Source: Candidatus Aminicenantota bacterium
GTDB taxonomy: Bacteria > Acidobacteriota > Aminicenantia > Aminicenantales > Saccharicenantaceae
Length of the DNA stretch: 64,000 nucleotides
Assembly: GCA_026393975.1 (NCBI GenBank)
Contig: JAPKZD010000009.1
Coordinates: 124,001 to 188,000 of the forward strand
Direction: 5' to 3'
The first letter of the stretch is position 1. Each line of letters opens with the position of its first letter. The translations under genes were made by a program, and so were the position numbers. Below, in pieces: positions 23,848 to 32,933 of this stretch. Under the pieces are notes generated by a model. That model was given only the letters and a program-made list of their open reading frames with translations, searched no databases and was not told the DNA's origin.

Positions 23848-26800
23848 TTGAAAAAAGCCGCGCTGATTCTGGTTGTTCTCGTACTCGCGGTATCCTTGCC
23901 GGCTCAGCAAAGAACGGGGACGATCTACGGCAGGATCGTCGACACCCAGGGCAAGCCTCTTCCCGGCGTCGCCGTGACCCTCTCGGGCCCCCTGACCGCC
24001 AGCATGAGGACGGTCTCGAACGGATCGGGCATCTTCCGGTTCCTGGCCATCTTTCCGGGCCGGGACTACAGCGTCAAAGCCGAGCTGGTCAACTTCAAGA
24101 CCGTGAACCGGGCCAACGTCATCGTCACGATCGGCGCGAACGCCGCTATCAACCTGACCCTCGAGGCCGGCAAACTCGAGGAGCAGGTCACTTCGAAGGC
24201 GGTCACGCCCATCGTCGACGTCCGGAAGATGACGGCGGGGTTGAGCTTCGGCAGGGACGAACTTCAGACGCTGCCCACGGCCCGTAACCCCTGGGCCATC
24301 CTTCAGCTCGTCCCGGCCGTCATGCTCGACCGCGAAAACGTCGGCGGCAATGAATCCGCCCAGCAGGCCGCGTTCGTGTCCAAAGGCGACAGCGGGAACG
24401 GCGCCAACAACATCTTGACGCTCGACGGCGTCGATGTCACCGACCCGCTGGACCTGGGCAGCTCGGCCATCCCCTACGACTTCGACACGTTCGAGGAGCT
24501 GAGCATCACCACCGGCGGCGCGGCCGATGTGACCATGCAGACGGGCGGCATCGCCCTGAACATGGTCACTCGCCGGGGCGGCAACAGGGTGAGTGCGACG
24601 GCCCGGTTCTACCTGACCGACCGCTCTTTCCAAAGCAGCAACCTGACCACCGCCCTCCGGTCGCGGGGCGTCAGCAACACCAACAGGATCGAGCAGATCA
24701 AGGACTTCGGCGCCAGCGCCGGCGGCCCCATCGTCAAGGACAGGCTTTGGTGGTGGGGCGCCTACGGCGTCCAGGACATCTTCACCTACACGATCTATAA
24801 CACCCGGGACCAGTCGCTCCTCGCCAACTACAACTTCAAGCTCAACGCCCAGCCGTTCTCCGGCAACCGGTTCGAGGCTCTGGTCACCTCGGGCGCGAAG
24901 GAACAATTCGGCCGGAACGCCTCCCTGGCCAAGCCGGAAGGCGACCACCTGACCGGCAAGAATCGCTGGGGCAGCCCGATCATCAAGCTCCAGGACGAAC
25001 AGGTCATCGGCAGCAACTTCTATCTGTCCCTGAAATACTCCTTCAACGATGCCGGGTCCGCCACCCGGCCGATGGTCGACGAGAACGTGTCGAATCCCGT
25101 GACTTGGGACATCGGGAACGCGACCTACGTCCCCTTCAGCTCGGCCTACGGCAGGTCCTGGGACTGGTCCTCCGTGAGCCGGCCCAGGAAAAACTTCCAG
25201 CTCACGACCACGTATTTCCGCGATTCCCTTCTCGGCGTGTCCCACGAGTTCAAGGCCGGCCTCGAGTTTTCTGACAAGAAATCGGACACCCAATCGGGCT
25301 ACGCGCAAAATTACGAGGTTTTCCGCAACTTCGTCGACCCGCTCATCGACCTGGGCGAGGGTCTGGTCGTCCCTCCCGCAGCCTGGCAGTTAATCCGGTT
25401 CGGCCGTGAGAGCCGCGACCTCTCCCTGATCAAGCAGACCTCCGCCTACCTCCAGGATACCCTCTCTAAGGGGCGGTTCACCTTGCAGTTGGGCTTACGC
25501 TACGACCAGCAGGCTCCCTCGACGGGCGCTTACACCCTGGAAGCGGTCAAGGGGCTGAACTCCGCCTGGACGAACGTGTTCGACACCGCCGTGATGACCT
25601 CCCTAAATACGGACCTCCCGCCAATCGCGATCAGGGCCATCAACCCGAAGTACCACTGGAACACGTGGTCGCCCCGGATCGGACTGAGCTGGGACATCTC
25701 GGGCGACGGAAAGAACGTAGCCAAGCTCGCCTACTCCGAGTACGGCGACGTCATGCCCGTCGGCGCGTACACGCCCCAGCCCCTCGGCCTGGGCGGCAGC
25801 ATGGACTTCTGGTGGAATGACACGAGCGGCGACAGCAAGGTCCAGCTTGCCGAGATTTTCTGGCAGTATTCCTCCGCAAATGCCGACCATCCCTACGAGC
25901 TCTACAGCCTCTACGACAGCGACGGCATGCCCAGCGACGCGGCCAATGCCGCGCTCGTCGGGGGCTTCACGAGCGACGCCTACCTCGCGGGCAACTACCG
26001 GAATTTCGACTGGCAAAATCCCACGGCCGTCAACTACGACAACCTGACGACCTTTTTCCGCAGCGACATCGACCCCGGGGCGAAGAGCGTCAAGACCTCC
26101 CCCCGAACGCGCGAGATCATGCTCTTTCTCGAGCGGGAGATCCGCCCCGACCTAGCCCTCTCCGTCAACACCACCTACCGGCGCTACGACAACTTCGACT
26201 GGGCCAAGGCCTTCTATCCGGCCAATATCTATCCCGCGACGCCAGACCTGGTCATCGACAACACGCAGACGTGGTACACGACCGCCGGGACGATCCCCGC
26301 GACGGTGAAGATCGGCGAAGTGACCTACGACATGGGGGACGCCGCCGGCAAACCCTGGTACCTCCCCATCGCCAGCTTCCCGGGCGCGACCCCCTACCGG
26401 ATGATCGACAAGAGCAACGCTTACAGGACCTACTTCGGCCTCGACCTCGTCCTCACCAAGAGACTGTCAAACCGCTGGTTCCTGAACGCCTCGGTCACGC
26501 TCCAGGATCAGCGCGTCCACTGGAACGACTCCTACATCGACCCGACGAACAAGTGGGCCCTGGACGGCAAGCCATTTGGGAACCTGGGCGGCGGAGCGGG
26601 CGGCAAGACGTCCGTCCAGATGTACACCCGCTGGATGACCAAGGTCAGCGCCCTTTACCAGCTGCCCCTGGGCTTAGACGTCTCGGGGACGCTCATCGCG
26701 CGCGAGGGCTGGAAGATCCCGACCTATGTCACCCTCGCCTACTCCAGCAACGAGGCCTGGCCGGGTCTCTATAAATCGAACACAATCTTCCTCCAGACCG

Positions 26801-27060
26801 CGACGAAGGCCAGCCTGCCGACGTTCTACAACCTGACCTTCCGGATCGAGAAGAAAATCGCCATCGGCACCGGCAAGATGTACGTCATGGCCGACGTCTT
26901 CAACGTCCTTAATTCGGCCATCGTCAACCGGGCCTATGACGCTTATTTAGGGACGTACTACGTTGACACGGGGGAATCCTCCGCCAACCCCAGCAACCTT
27001 CTCTACAACGAGATCCTCAACCCCCGGGTCTGGCGGCTCGGCGTGCGTTTCGAGTTCTGA
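23848..27060 (+). CDS. TonB-dependent receptor with N-terminal CarboxypepD_reg domain (Oar-like)
   Basis: 1070 residues. Signal peptide 1-19 (ending SLPAQQ), then a carboxypeptidase-regulatory-like beta-sandwich (about 20-105, GTIYGRIVDTQGKPLPGVAV), a plug domain (about 130-240, LPTARNPWAILQL, NILTLDGVDVTDP, GGAADVTMQTGGIALNMVTR) and a large outer-membrane barrel ending WRLGVRFEF with the terminal phenylalanine. Receptors of this layout are the dominant outer-membrane proteins of Acidobacteriota and take up large substrates; the ligand is unknown. The TTG start at 23848 has GAGGAGG six bases upstream; the next upstream TTG at 23821 does not. No TonB gene or SusD partner is adjacent. Confidence 0.93.
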   Translation: MKKAALILVVLVLAVSLPAQQRTGTIYGRIVDTQGKPLPGVAVTLSGPLTASMRTVSNGSGIFRFLAIFPGRDYSVKAELVNFKTVNRANVIVTIGANAAINLTLEAGKLEEQVTSKAVTPIVDVRKMTAGLSFGRDELQTLPTARNPWAILQLVPAVMLDRENVGGNESAQQAAFVSKGDSGNGANNILTLDGVDVTDPLDLGSSAIPYDFDTFEELSITTGGAADVTMQTGGIALNMVTRRGGNRVSATARFYLTDRSFQSSNLTTALRSRGVSNTNRIEQIKDFGASAGGPIVKDRLWWWGAYGVQDIFTYTIYNTRDQSLLANYNFKLNAQPFSGNRFEALVTSGAKEQFGRNASLAKPEGDHLTGKNRWGSPIIKLQDEQVIGSNFYLSLKYSFNDAGSATRPMVDENVSNPVTWDIGNATYVPFSSAYGRSWDWSSVSRPRKNFQLTTTYFRDSLLGVSHEFKAGLEFSDKKSDTQSGYAQNYEVFRNFVDPLIDLGEGLVVPPAAWQLIRFGRESRDLSLIKQTSAYLQDTLSKGRFTLQLGLRYDQQAPSTGAYTLEAVKGLNSAWTNVFDTAVMTSLNTDLPPIAIRAINPKYHWNTWSPRIGLSWDISGDGKNVAKLAYSEYGDVMPVGAYTPQPLGLGGSMDFWWNDTSGDSKVQLAEIFWQYSSANADHPYELYSLYDSDGMPSDAANAALVGGFTSDAYLAGNYRNFDWQNPTAVNYDNLTTFFRSDIDPGAKSVKTSPRTREIMLFLEREIRPDLALSVNTTYRRYDNFDWAKAFYPANIYPATPDLVIDNTQTWYTTAGTIPATVKIGEVTYDMGDAAGKPWYLPIASFPGATPYRMIDKSNAYRTYFGLDLVLTKRLSNRWFLNASVTLQDQRVHWNDSYIDPTNKWALDGKPFGNLGGGAGGKTSVQMYTRWMTKVSALYQLPLGLDVSGTLIAREGWKIPTYVTLAYSSNEAWPGLYKSNTIFLQTATKASLPTFYNLTFRIEKKIAIGTGKMYVMADVFNVLNSAIVNRAYDAYLGTYYVDTGESSANPSNLLYNEILNPRVWRLGVRFEF

Positions 27061-27076
27061 GTTCGAGCGGGAGAGG

Positions 27077-28465
27077 CTACTTCTTGATGGTCGAGATGAA
27101 CGCTTCGACCTCGGGGATGCCGCCCTGCAAGATGAGGTAGCCGTTGGAGGGCTCGCGCTCCGTGATCTCGCCCGCGACCGGCGTCAGCATGATCTTGCGG
27201 ACCTCCTCGAGGTCGGTCGTCCGCCCCAGGGCCCAGGCCAGCTTGACGTAGGCCACCTCGGGCAGCATGTTCGCCGCCGGGATGACTCCGAGCTCCATCA
27301 TGTCCCGTCCCGTGTCGTAGACGTACATCTGGACGTAGCCCCAGAGGGTCTGGACGGTCATGTAGACGGCGATGCCCTTCTCCCGGCACCGCGCCAGCGC
27401 GGGGTAGAGCGGTTTGTTGACGTGACCCAGGCCCGTCCCGGCGATGACGATCCCCCGGTAGCCGTTGTCGATGAGCGCGTCGATGATGTCCGGCTTCATG
27501 TTGGGGTAGTAGTAGACGATCGATACGCGCTCCTCGAACGAGGTGTCGATCTTGACGCTCCGGTCGGCCCGGCGCCGTTTGTAATCCTGGCGGAGGGGCG
27601 TGATCTTGTCGCGGCTGACCATGGCAATCGGGATGTCGCCGATCGTCCGGAAAGTTGAGCGATAGCTCGAGTGCATCTTACGGACGCGGGTCCCCCGGTG
27701 GAGCAGGCCGTAGGTGTCCGAGGTCGGCCCAAACATGCAGATCATGACCTCGGCGATGTCGCTCTCGGCCGCGGTCTTGACGCTGTGCATGAGGTTGAGG
27801 GCGGCGTCGGAGGATGGCCGGTCGGAGGAGCGCTGGGAGCCGACCATGACGATGGGCACGGGCGAGTCCTGGACCATGAACGACAGGATGGCCGACGTGT
27901 GGTGCATGGTGTCGGTGCCGTGACCGATGACGACGCCCTGGACTCCCTTCTCGATCTCGCGGCCGATGGCCTTGGCCGTGGCGATGTACTGCTCCGGGCC
28001 CATGTTCTCGCTGAAGACGCCGAAAAGCTTCTCGGTCTCGAGGTTGCAGATGTCGGCGAGCTCGGGCACAGAGCCGTAGAGCTCTCCCGGCGAGAAAGCC
28101 GGGATGACGGCCCCCGTCCGGTAGTCGAGGCGGCTGGCGATCGTCCCGCCCGTGCCAAGGAGCTTGACCCTGGGTTTCCCAGGGTCGAAGGGGAATTCCT
28201 TTTCGGGGATCTTGTAATGCGCTTCCTTGCGGCCGGTGATGGCGACGGCTTCGATCGAGCGGGCCAGAAGGCCGATGTTGTAGCCCGAGCGGAGCTTGAT
28301 GACGACATGGTGAGGGTCGGCGGTTTCCGAGCGCGGCAGGATGATGCCCGTATAGGCGCCCCGGGAGGTCTTGATCTCGACGTCGCTCCAGACCATGGCC
28401 CCGAAGCTCTTAAGCACGGCCAGGGCCTCGCCCCGGTAGCCCTTGTAAGAGTCGTCGCCGGCCAT
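27077..28465 (-). CDS. gatD: Glutamyl-tRNA(Gln) amidotransferase subunit D (GatD)
   Basis: 462 residues: an N-terminal beta-barrel domain (about 1-80, YKGYRGEALAVLKSFG) followed by an L-asparaginase-like domain with KLLGTGGTIAS (first catalytic threonine), GHGTDTMHHT (second threonine-aspartate pair) and GSQRSSDRPSSDAALN. The extra N-terminal domain and the gatE neighbour distinguish it from plain L-asparaginase. GatD releases ammonia from Gln or Asn for the GatE kinase. The ATG at 28465 forms TGATG with the gatE stop and has AGGAG eight bases upstream; an ATG two codons earlier is worse placed. GatDE is described as an archaeal system, so its presence here is unusual. Confidence 0.9.
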   Translation of the reverse strand: MAGDDSYKGYRGEALAVLKSFGAMVWSDVEIKTSRGAYTGIILPRSETADPHHVVIKLRSGYNIGLLARSIEAVAITGRKEAHYKIPEKEFPFDPGKPRVKLLGTGGTIASRLDYRTGAVIPAFSPGELYGSVPELADICNLETEKLFGVFSENMGPEQYIATAKAIGREIEKGVQGVVIGHGTDTMHHTSAILSFMVQDSPVPIVMVGSQRSSDRPSSDAALNLMHSVKTAAESDIAEVMICMFGPTSDTYGLLHRGTRVRKMHSSYRSTFRTIGDIPIAMVSRDKITPLRQDYKRRRADRSVKIDTSFEERVSIVYYYPNMKPDIIDALIDNGYRGIVIAGTGLGHVNKPLYPALARCREKGIAVYMTVQTLWGYVQMYVYDTGRDMMELGVIPAANMLPEVAYVKLAWALGRTTDLEEVRKIMLTPVAGEITEREPSNGYLILQGGIPEVEAFISTIKK

Positions 28466-30393
28466 CAGCATTTCTCCTCGGCGGCCGCCCGGACACGCTC
28501 GACGATCGAGGCGCCCTCGACGCGGCCGCGCAGGGCGGTCATGACCAAACCCATCAGGGCGTGGACTTTCTTGTCAGGGTTGTGGATCTTAATAGATCGC
28601 AGGGCGGCGGACGACGCCTGGACCTGCGCATAGACCTCGACCTCGGAGGCCGGTCGGATCTCGCCCGCCTGGGGCAGGGTCCCGCCGCGGGAGACCGTCT
28701 CCATGAACGCCAGGACGCCGTCCCTGGATATTTTCCTGTCCCTGAAAAGGGCGAAAATCCAACGAAGGCTGTCCTCGTCCAAGCGCCTCACGTCCATCCC
28801 CTTCTTCTTCAACCGTTTGCGGAACTGCACGAGGGCCACAGAAGCGGCGACCGGACTGATCTTCCAATCCTTGACCAGGACTTCGAACAGGCCCGCCAGA
28901 CGCGACGCGGCCAGCGGCTCGACGACATCCGCCGGGACGCCGATCTCCCTGTACCACGATTCCCGCGTCCAAATCGGCACCGGGAGGCGCCGCCGGATCG
29001 TTTCGAGGCGCTCCTCGGTGACTTGCTTCGGCGGCAGGTCCGTGTCCGGGTACATCCGGTCCGGGCCGGGAAGGATGCGCTCGAAGCCGTTCGTCCCGTC
29101 CCGGAGGGCCTGGCGCGTCTCGGAGGGGATCCCGGTCGCGGCCTCCCGCGCCCGGATGGCGATCTCCTGAGCGCCCGTCTTGACGTCCTCGCGGCCGCCC
29201 CAGACGAGGACGAGCGTGTCGTCCTCGGTCGCCTTGACGGCTTTCCGCACGGCCAGCCACTCGGCGCTCGAGAGGGTCTCGGAGGAGCTGTCGGAATGGA
29301 CGATGTTGGGCAGTTTCGTCAGGCAGGCGACGACCCGGACGCGGTCGGAGATCTCGCGCGAGAACCGGGTGTTCGGCTGCGTCTGCCAATTGAGGAGGTC
29401 GCGGAAGCCGTGGAGGACGACACAGCCGGCCACGAGGCCCGCGTCGAGGGCGTCGCGGATGGGCTGGTAGCTCGTCTTCTGGAGGAGGCGGGTGACGTCC
29501 TCGGTCTCCGCCTTGAACGTCTCCGGCGTGACGCCGCGGCCGTGGAGCTCGTCGCGGAGCCGGAGGAGGTTCCACTGCCTCATGGCCTCGTGGTAGGTGA
29601 GCAGCGGGATGCGGGGGATGCGCGGCACGCCCTTGATCTCGACGCGCGTGCCGCCGCGGACACTGACGTTGACGTCCTCGCGGGCGGCGCCGATGCCGGT
29701 GCGGACGTCGCCCGTGCTCCGGACGAGGCGGCGACAGATCTGGGCGACCTCGGCGACCTCCTGGGGCGTCCGCATGTCGGGCCCGGTCACGGTCTCGATG
29801 AGGGGCATGCCCAAGCGGTCCGTGAGATAGGTCCGGCGATGGCCGACGTCGCTGACCTCGCGGCAGGCGTCCTCTTCAAGGCCGAGCTGGATGATCGTAA
29901 TGCGGCGGTCCTTATAAGGGATCCAACCGTTGACCCCGACGATCGTCGTCCGCTGGAAACCCGTCGGGATGCTGCCGTCGAGATACTGCTTACGGGCGAT
30001 GTGAAGCTCGTCGACGAGGTAGAGGCTGTAGAGCATGGCCACACCCAGGGCGATGTCGAGGGCACGCTCGTCGATCATGAACGGCGGCGTGTCGTCCATC
30101 TCGTAGGTGCAGACCGTCTCCCGGTTGATCCGGTAGATGATCTCCTTCTTCGTTTTGAACTCCATGAGGGCCGTGCCGTCGTACTCGCCGAGCTCGGACA
30201 GGGTCGGGCGCATGTGGCGGAGGATCTCGGCGTCGTATTTATCGCTGTAGCGTCCGGCCGGACAGCGGCAGAAAAGCTTCTTTTCGGTCAGGAGCTGTTG
30301 GTGGATCTCGAGGCCGGAGCGGAATCCGACCTCCGCGTAGTCGGCGTCGGTCATTTCGGCGAACGGCTTGAAATTGAACTGATATTCGCTCAT
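28465..30393 (-). CDS. gatE: Glutamyl-tRNA(Gln) amidotransferase subunit E (GatE)
   Basis: 642 residues, close to archaeal GatE and much longer than bacterial GatB (about 480). It has the GatB/GatE kinase core (VGFRSGLEIHQQLLTEKKLFCRCPAG, MDDTPPFMIDE, ETVTGPDM, VRGGTRVEIKGVPRI), an AspRS-like insertion (about 270-420), and a C-terminal YqeY-like tail. The protein phosphorylates Glu-tRNA(Gln) and amidates it with ammonia from GatD. The start at 30393 was chosen because homology begins there (MSEYQFNFKPFAEM); an upstream extension to 30531 would cross the promoter region. Stop and gatD start overlap as TGATG. Confidence 0.9.
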   Translation of the reverse strand: MSEYQFNFKPFAEMTDADYAEVGFRSGLEIHQQLLTEKKLFCRCPAGRYSDKYDAEILRHMRPTLSELGEYDGTALMEFKTKKEIIYRINRETVCTYEMDDTPPFMIDERALDIALGVAMLYSLYLVDELHIARKQYLDGSIPTGFQRTTIVGVNGWIPYKDRRITIIQLGLEEDACREVSDVGHRRTYLTDRLGMPLIETVTGPDMRTPQEVAEVAQICRRLVRSTGDVRTGIGAAREDVNVSVRGGTRVEIKGVPRIPRIPLLTYHEAMRQWNLLRLRDELHGRGVTPETFKAETEDVTRLLQKTSYQPIRDALDAGLVAGCVVLHGFRDLLNWQTQPNTRFSREISDRVRVVACLTKLPNIVHSDSSSETLSSAEWLAVRKAVKATEDDTLVLVWGGREDVKTGAQEIAIRAREAATGIPSETRQALRDGTNGFERILPGPDRMYPDTDLPPKQVTEERLETIRRRLPVPIWTRESWYREIGVPADVVEPLAASRLAGLFEVLVKDWKISPVAASVALVQFRKRLKKKGMDVRRLDEDSLRWIFALFRDRKISRDGVLAFMETVSRGGTLPQAGEIRPASEVEVYAQVQASSAALRSIKIHNPDKKVHALMGLVMTALRGRVEGASIVERVRAAAEEKC

Positions 30394-30426
30394 AGGCTTG
30401 GCCCATTCTCCAGGGACAAGAGGGGC

Positions 30427-30432
30427 ATTATA
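30427..30432 (-). promoter_or_regulatory. -10 box upstream of gatE
   Basis: TATAAT on the minus strand, 33 bases before the gatE start. No convincing -35 box is visible at the right distance. It is divergent from the hppA promoter. Confidence 0.35.
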
Positions 30433-30462
30433 ACATATTAACCGTTGAGACGTTCGCCTGGG

Positions 30463-30490
30463 TTGATTTTTGCCTGGAGTTATGTAAAAT
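30463..30490 (+). promoter_or_regulatory. Sigma70 promoter of hppA
   Basis: TTGATT at 30463-30468, 16-bp spacer, TAAAAT at 30485-30490. The leader to ATG 30534 is about 36 nt and contains AGAGGAGA. Confidence 0.55.
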
Positions 30491-30533
30491 AGGCCCCTTC
30501 TCCCCGCTTTTATTATTTTCAGAGGAGACACGC

Positions 30534-32867
30534 ATGAACATTCTGGGTCTGGCCCGCCATGGGTTGAATTCGTTCGAGCAGATCGCCATCATGGGCGTCA
30601 TGCTGACGGCCTTCATCAGCCTCTTATATGCCTGGATGCTGCGCAAGGTCGTTCTCAAGAAAGACAAGGGCACGCCGAAGATGCAGGAGATCTGGAACGC
30701 CATCCGCATCGGCGCCGACAGCTACCTGAAGACGCAGCTCCGCAAGATCCTGCCCATCATCGGCGGACTGACGGTGGCCTTGTTCCTCAGCGTCTACGTC
30801 GTCCCGGCCAGCCGCGAGGCCGTGGCCGAATTCGGCGCCAGGAACGCCCAGATCATCGTCGCCATCGGCCGGACGATCGCCTTCATCATGGGCGCCGGCT
30901 TCTCGCTCCTCGTCGGCCAGCTCGGCATGCGCATGGCCATCCAGGCCAACGTCCGGGCCGCGTCGGCCGCCCGGCGGGGCTTCAACGAGGCTCTGTCCAT
31001 CGCCTACTACGCCGGGACGATCACCGGGATGCTGACCGACGGCCTGGGCCTCTTCGGCGGCACCCTGATCTTCATCGTCTTCGGCACAGCCGCCCCCGAC
31101 GCCCTGCTCGGGTTCGGCTTCGGCGGCACCCTGCTCGCCCTGTTCATGCGCGTCGGCGGCGGCATCTTCACCAAAGCGGCCGACATCGGCGCCGACCTCG
31201 TCGGCAAGGTCGAGAAGGACATCCCCGAGGACGACCCGAGGAACGCGGCCGTCGTGGCCGACCTCGTCGGCGACAACGTCGGCGACTGCGCCGGCATGGC
31301 CGCGGACATCTTCGAGTCCTACGAGGTGACCATCGTCTCCGGGCTGATCCTGGGGTTGGCCCTGGTGGCCCTCGACCCGGCCCACGCCCTGAAGTGGATC
31401 GTCTATCCCCTGATCATCCGGGCTATCGGCGTCATCTCCTCGATCCTGGGGACGTTCACCGTCCCGATCTGGGAGCGCTTCCCGATCAAGTTCCTCCGGG
31501 CCAAGGACGCCGAGGAGGCCATGTTCCGCTCCTACGAAGTCTCGAGCGTCAACACCATCCTCTGGTCCTTCGTCGTGGCCGTCAATTACGCCCACGACTG
31601 GCGGCTGGCCATGCTGACCTCGGTCGGGGTCGGGCTGGCCGTAGCTTTCAACCCGCTGACGTCCTACTTCACCTCGACGCGCAAGGGACCGGTCAAGGAG
31701 ATCGTCAGGTCGACCAAGACTGGGCCGGCGACGACCATCCTCTCCGGCCTGGCCGTGGGGATGGAGTCGAGCGTTTGGGCCGTCGTCATGATCGCTGTCA
31801 GCTTCATCATCGCCCTGGCCCTCTACAGCTCGGCCGGAGCGATCTACGTCCTCTACGGCGTGGCCATGGTCGGCATCGGCATGCTCAGCCATACGGGCAA
31901 CAACGTGGCCATGGACTCCTACGGCCCGATCTCCGACAACGCCAACGGCATCGCCGAGATGGCCTGGCACGACCAGTGCGACGAGGAGACCGTCAAGGCC
32001 CGCCAGATCATGGCCGACCTCGACGCCGTCGGGAACACGACCAAGGCCATCACCAAGGGGGTGGCCATCGCCTCGGCGGTCATAGCGGCGGTCAGCCTCT
32101 TCGCCTCGTACATCACGGACGTCGGACGCGTCCAGCTCCAGCTCGGCGTCAAGGAGATCATGACCTCCATTCGCCTTTCGGATACCAAGGTCTTCGTCGG
32201 CCTGCTCCTCGGGGGCGCCCTGCCCTGGCTCTTCAGCTCGCTCTCGCTCCGGGCCGTCACCCGGGCGGCCGGCCTCATCGTCGAGGAAGTCCGGCGGCAG
32301 TTCAAGATCCCCGGGCTGATGGAAGGCAAGGTCAAGCCGGACTACGCCCGGGTCGTCGGGATTTCGACGGCCGCGGCCCAGAAGGAGCTCGTCCCGCTGG
32401 CCATGATCTCGGTCCTCATGCCGATCATCGTCGGCCTGGTGCTCCAGGTCGAGGCCCTGGGCGGCTTCCTCGCGGGGATCATCCTGAGCGGCCAGCTCCT
32501 GGCCGTCTTCATGGCCAACGCGGGCGGCGCCTGGGACAACGCCAAGAAAACGATCGAGGACGAGCCCAAGGACGCGATCGCCTGCACCGGCAAGGGCTCG
32601 GACCGGCACCAGGCCGGCGTCGTCGGCGACACGGTCGGCGACCCGCTCAAGGATACGGCCGGCCCGGCCCTAAATCCCATGATCAAGGTCACGAACCTGG
32701 TCAGCCTCATCGCTGCGCCCATCATGGTCAAGTACAGCAAGATGAGCATCGGCCTGGCGGCGGTCGTGGCCGTCCTGCTCGCCGGAGTCATCTGGGCCAT
32801 CTGGAAGAGCAAGCGGGAGGCCCCGTCGCTGTTTACGGAAATCGAGGGCAAGCTGGCTAAGAAGTAA
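30534..32867 (+). CDS. hppA: Membrane pyrophosphatase, K+-independent H+-translocating type
   Basis: 777 residues with about 16 membrane helices. The pyrophosphate site motifs are intact: DIGADLVGKVE and EDDPRNAAVVADLVGDNVGDCAGMAADIFES (shown in part) near 218-260, and GVVGDTVGDPLKDTAGPALNP near 700. In GNTTKAIT (about 499-506) lysine and threonine occupy the two positions that define the K+-independent class, where K+-dependent enzymes have Ala and Gly. The enzyme pumps protons out of the cytoplasm using PPi, saving ATP during biosynthesis. AGAGGAGA precedes the ATG. It is divergent from gatE. Confidence 0.95.
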   Translation: MNILGLARHGLNSFEQIAIMGVMLTAFISLLYAWMLRKVVLKKDKGTPKMQEIWNAIRIGADSYLKTQLRKILPIIGGLTVALFLSVYVVPASREAVAEFGARNAQIIVAIGRTIAFIMGAGFSLLVGQLGMRMAIQANVRAASAARRGFNEALSIAYYAGTITGMLTDGLGLFGGTLIFIVFGTAAPDALLGFGFGGTLLALFMRVGGGIFTKAADIGADLVGKVEKDIPEDDPRNAAVVADLVGDNVGDCAGMAADIFESYEVTIVSGLILGLALVALDPAHALKWIVYPLIIRAIGVISSILGTFTVPIWERFPIKFLRAKDAEEAMFRSYEVSSVNTILWSFVVAVNYAHDWRLAMLTSVGVGLAVAFNPLTSYFTSTRKGPVKEIVRSTKTGPATTILSGLAVGMESSVWAVVMIAVSFIIALALYSSAGAIYVLYGVAMVGIGMLSHTGNNVAMDSYGPISDNANGIAEMAWHDQCDEETVKARQIMADLDAVGNTTKAITKGVAIASAVIAAVSLFASYITDVGRVQLQLGVKEIMTSIRLSDTKVFVGLLLGGALPWLFSSLSLRAVTRAAGLIVEEVRRQFKIPGLMEGKVKPDYARVVGISTAAAQKELVPLAMISVLMPIIVGLVLQVEALGGFLAGIILSGQLLAVFMANAGGAWDNAKKTIEDEPKDAIACTGKGSDRHQAGVVGDTVGDPLKDTAGPALNPMIKVTNLVSLIAAPIMVKYSKMSIGLAAVVAVLLAGVIWAIWKSKREAPSLFTEIEGKLAKK

Positions 32868-32890
32868 TCGCCCCTTCGGACGGACAATTA

Positions 32891-32927
32891 AAAGGGGACA
32901 CGTACCGCGGCGGTACGTGTCCCCTTT
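32891..32927. repeat. GGGGACACGTACC palindrome (REP-like) between convergent genes
   Basis: Arms of 18 bp (32891-32908 and 32910-32927) are perfect reverse complements around one G; the arm begins AAAGGGGACACGTACC. A pyrimidine-rich CTTTCTTT follows, so it may double as a terminator for hppA. It carries the same core as the cluster at 60767-60994. Confidence 0.85.
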
Positions 32928-32933
32928 CTTTCT

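Noticed and set aside
27077-30393. Archaeal contamination of the assembly
   Set aside because: GatDE lies between clearly bacterial genes (TonB receptor, membrane pyrophosphatase with sigma70 promoter) with the same composition.
30393-30531. Upstream extension of gatE to 30531
   Set aside because: It would cross both the gatE -10 box and the hppA promoter, and homology starts only at 30393.
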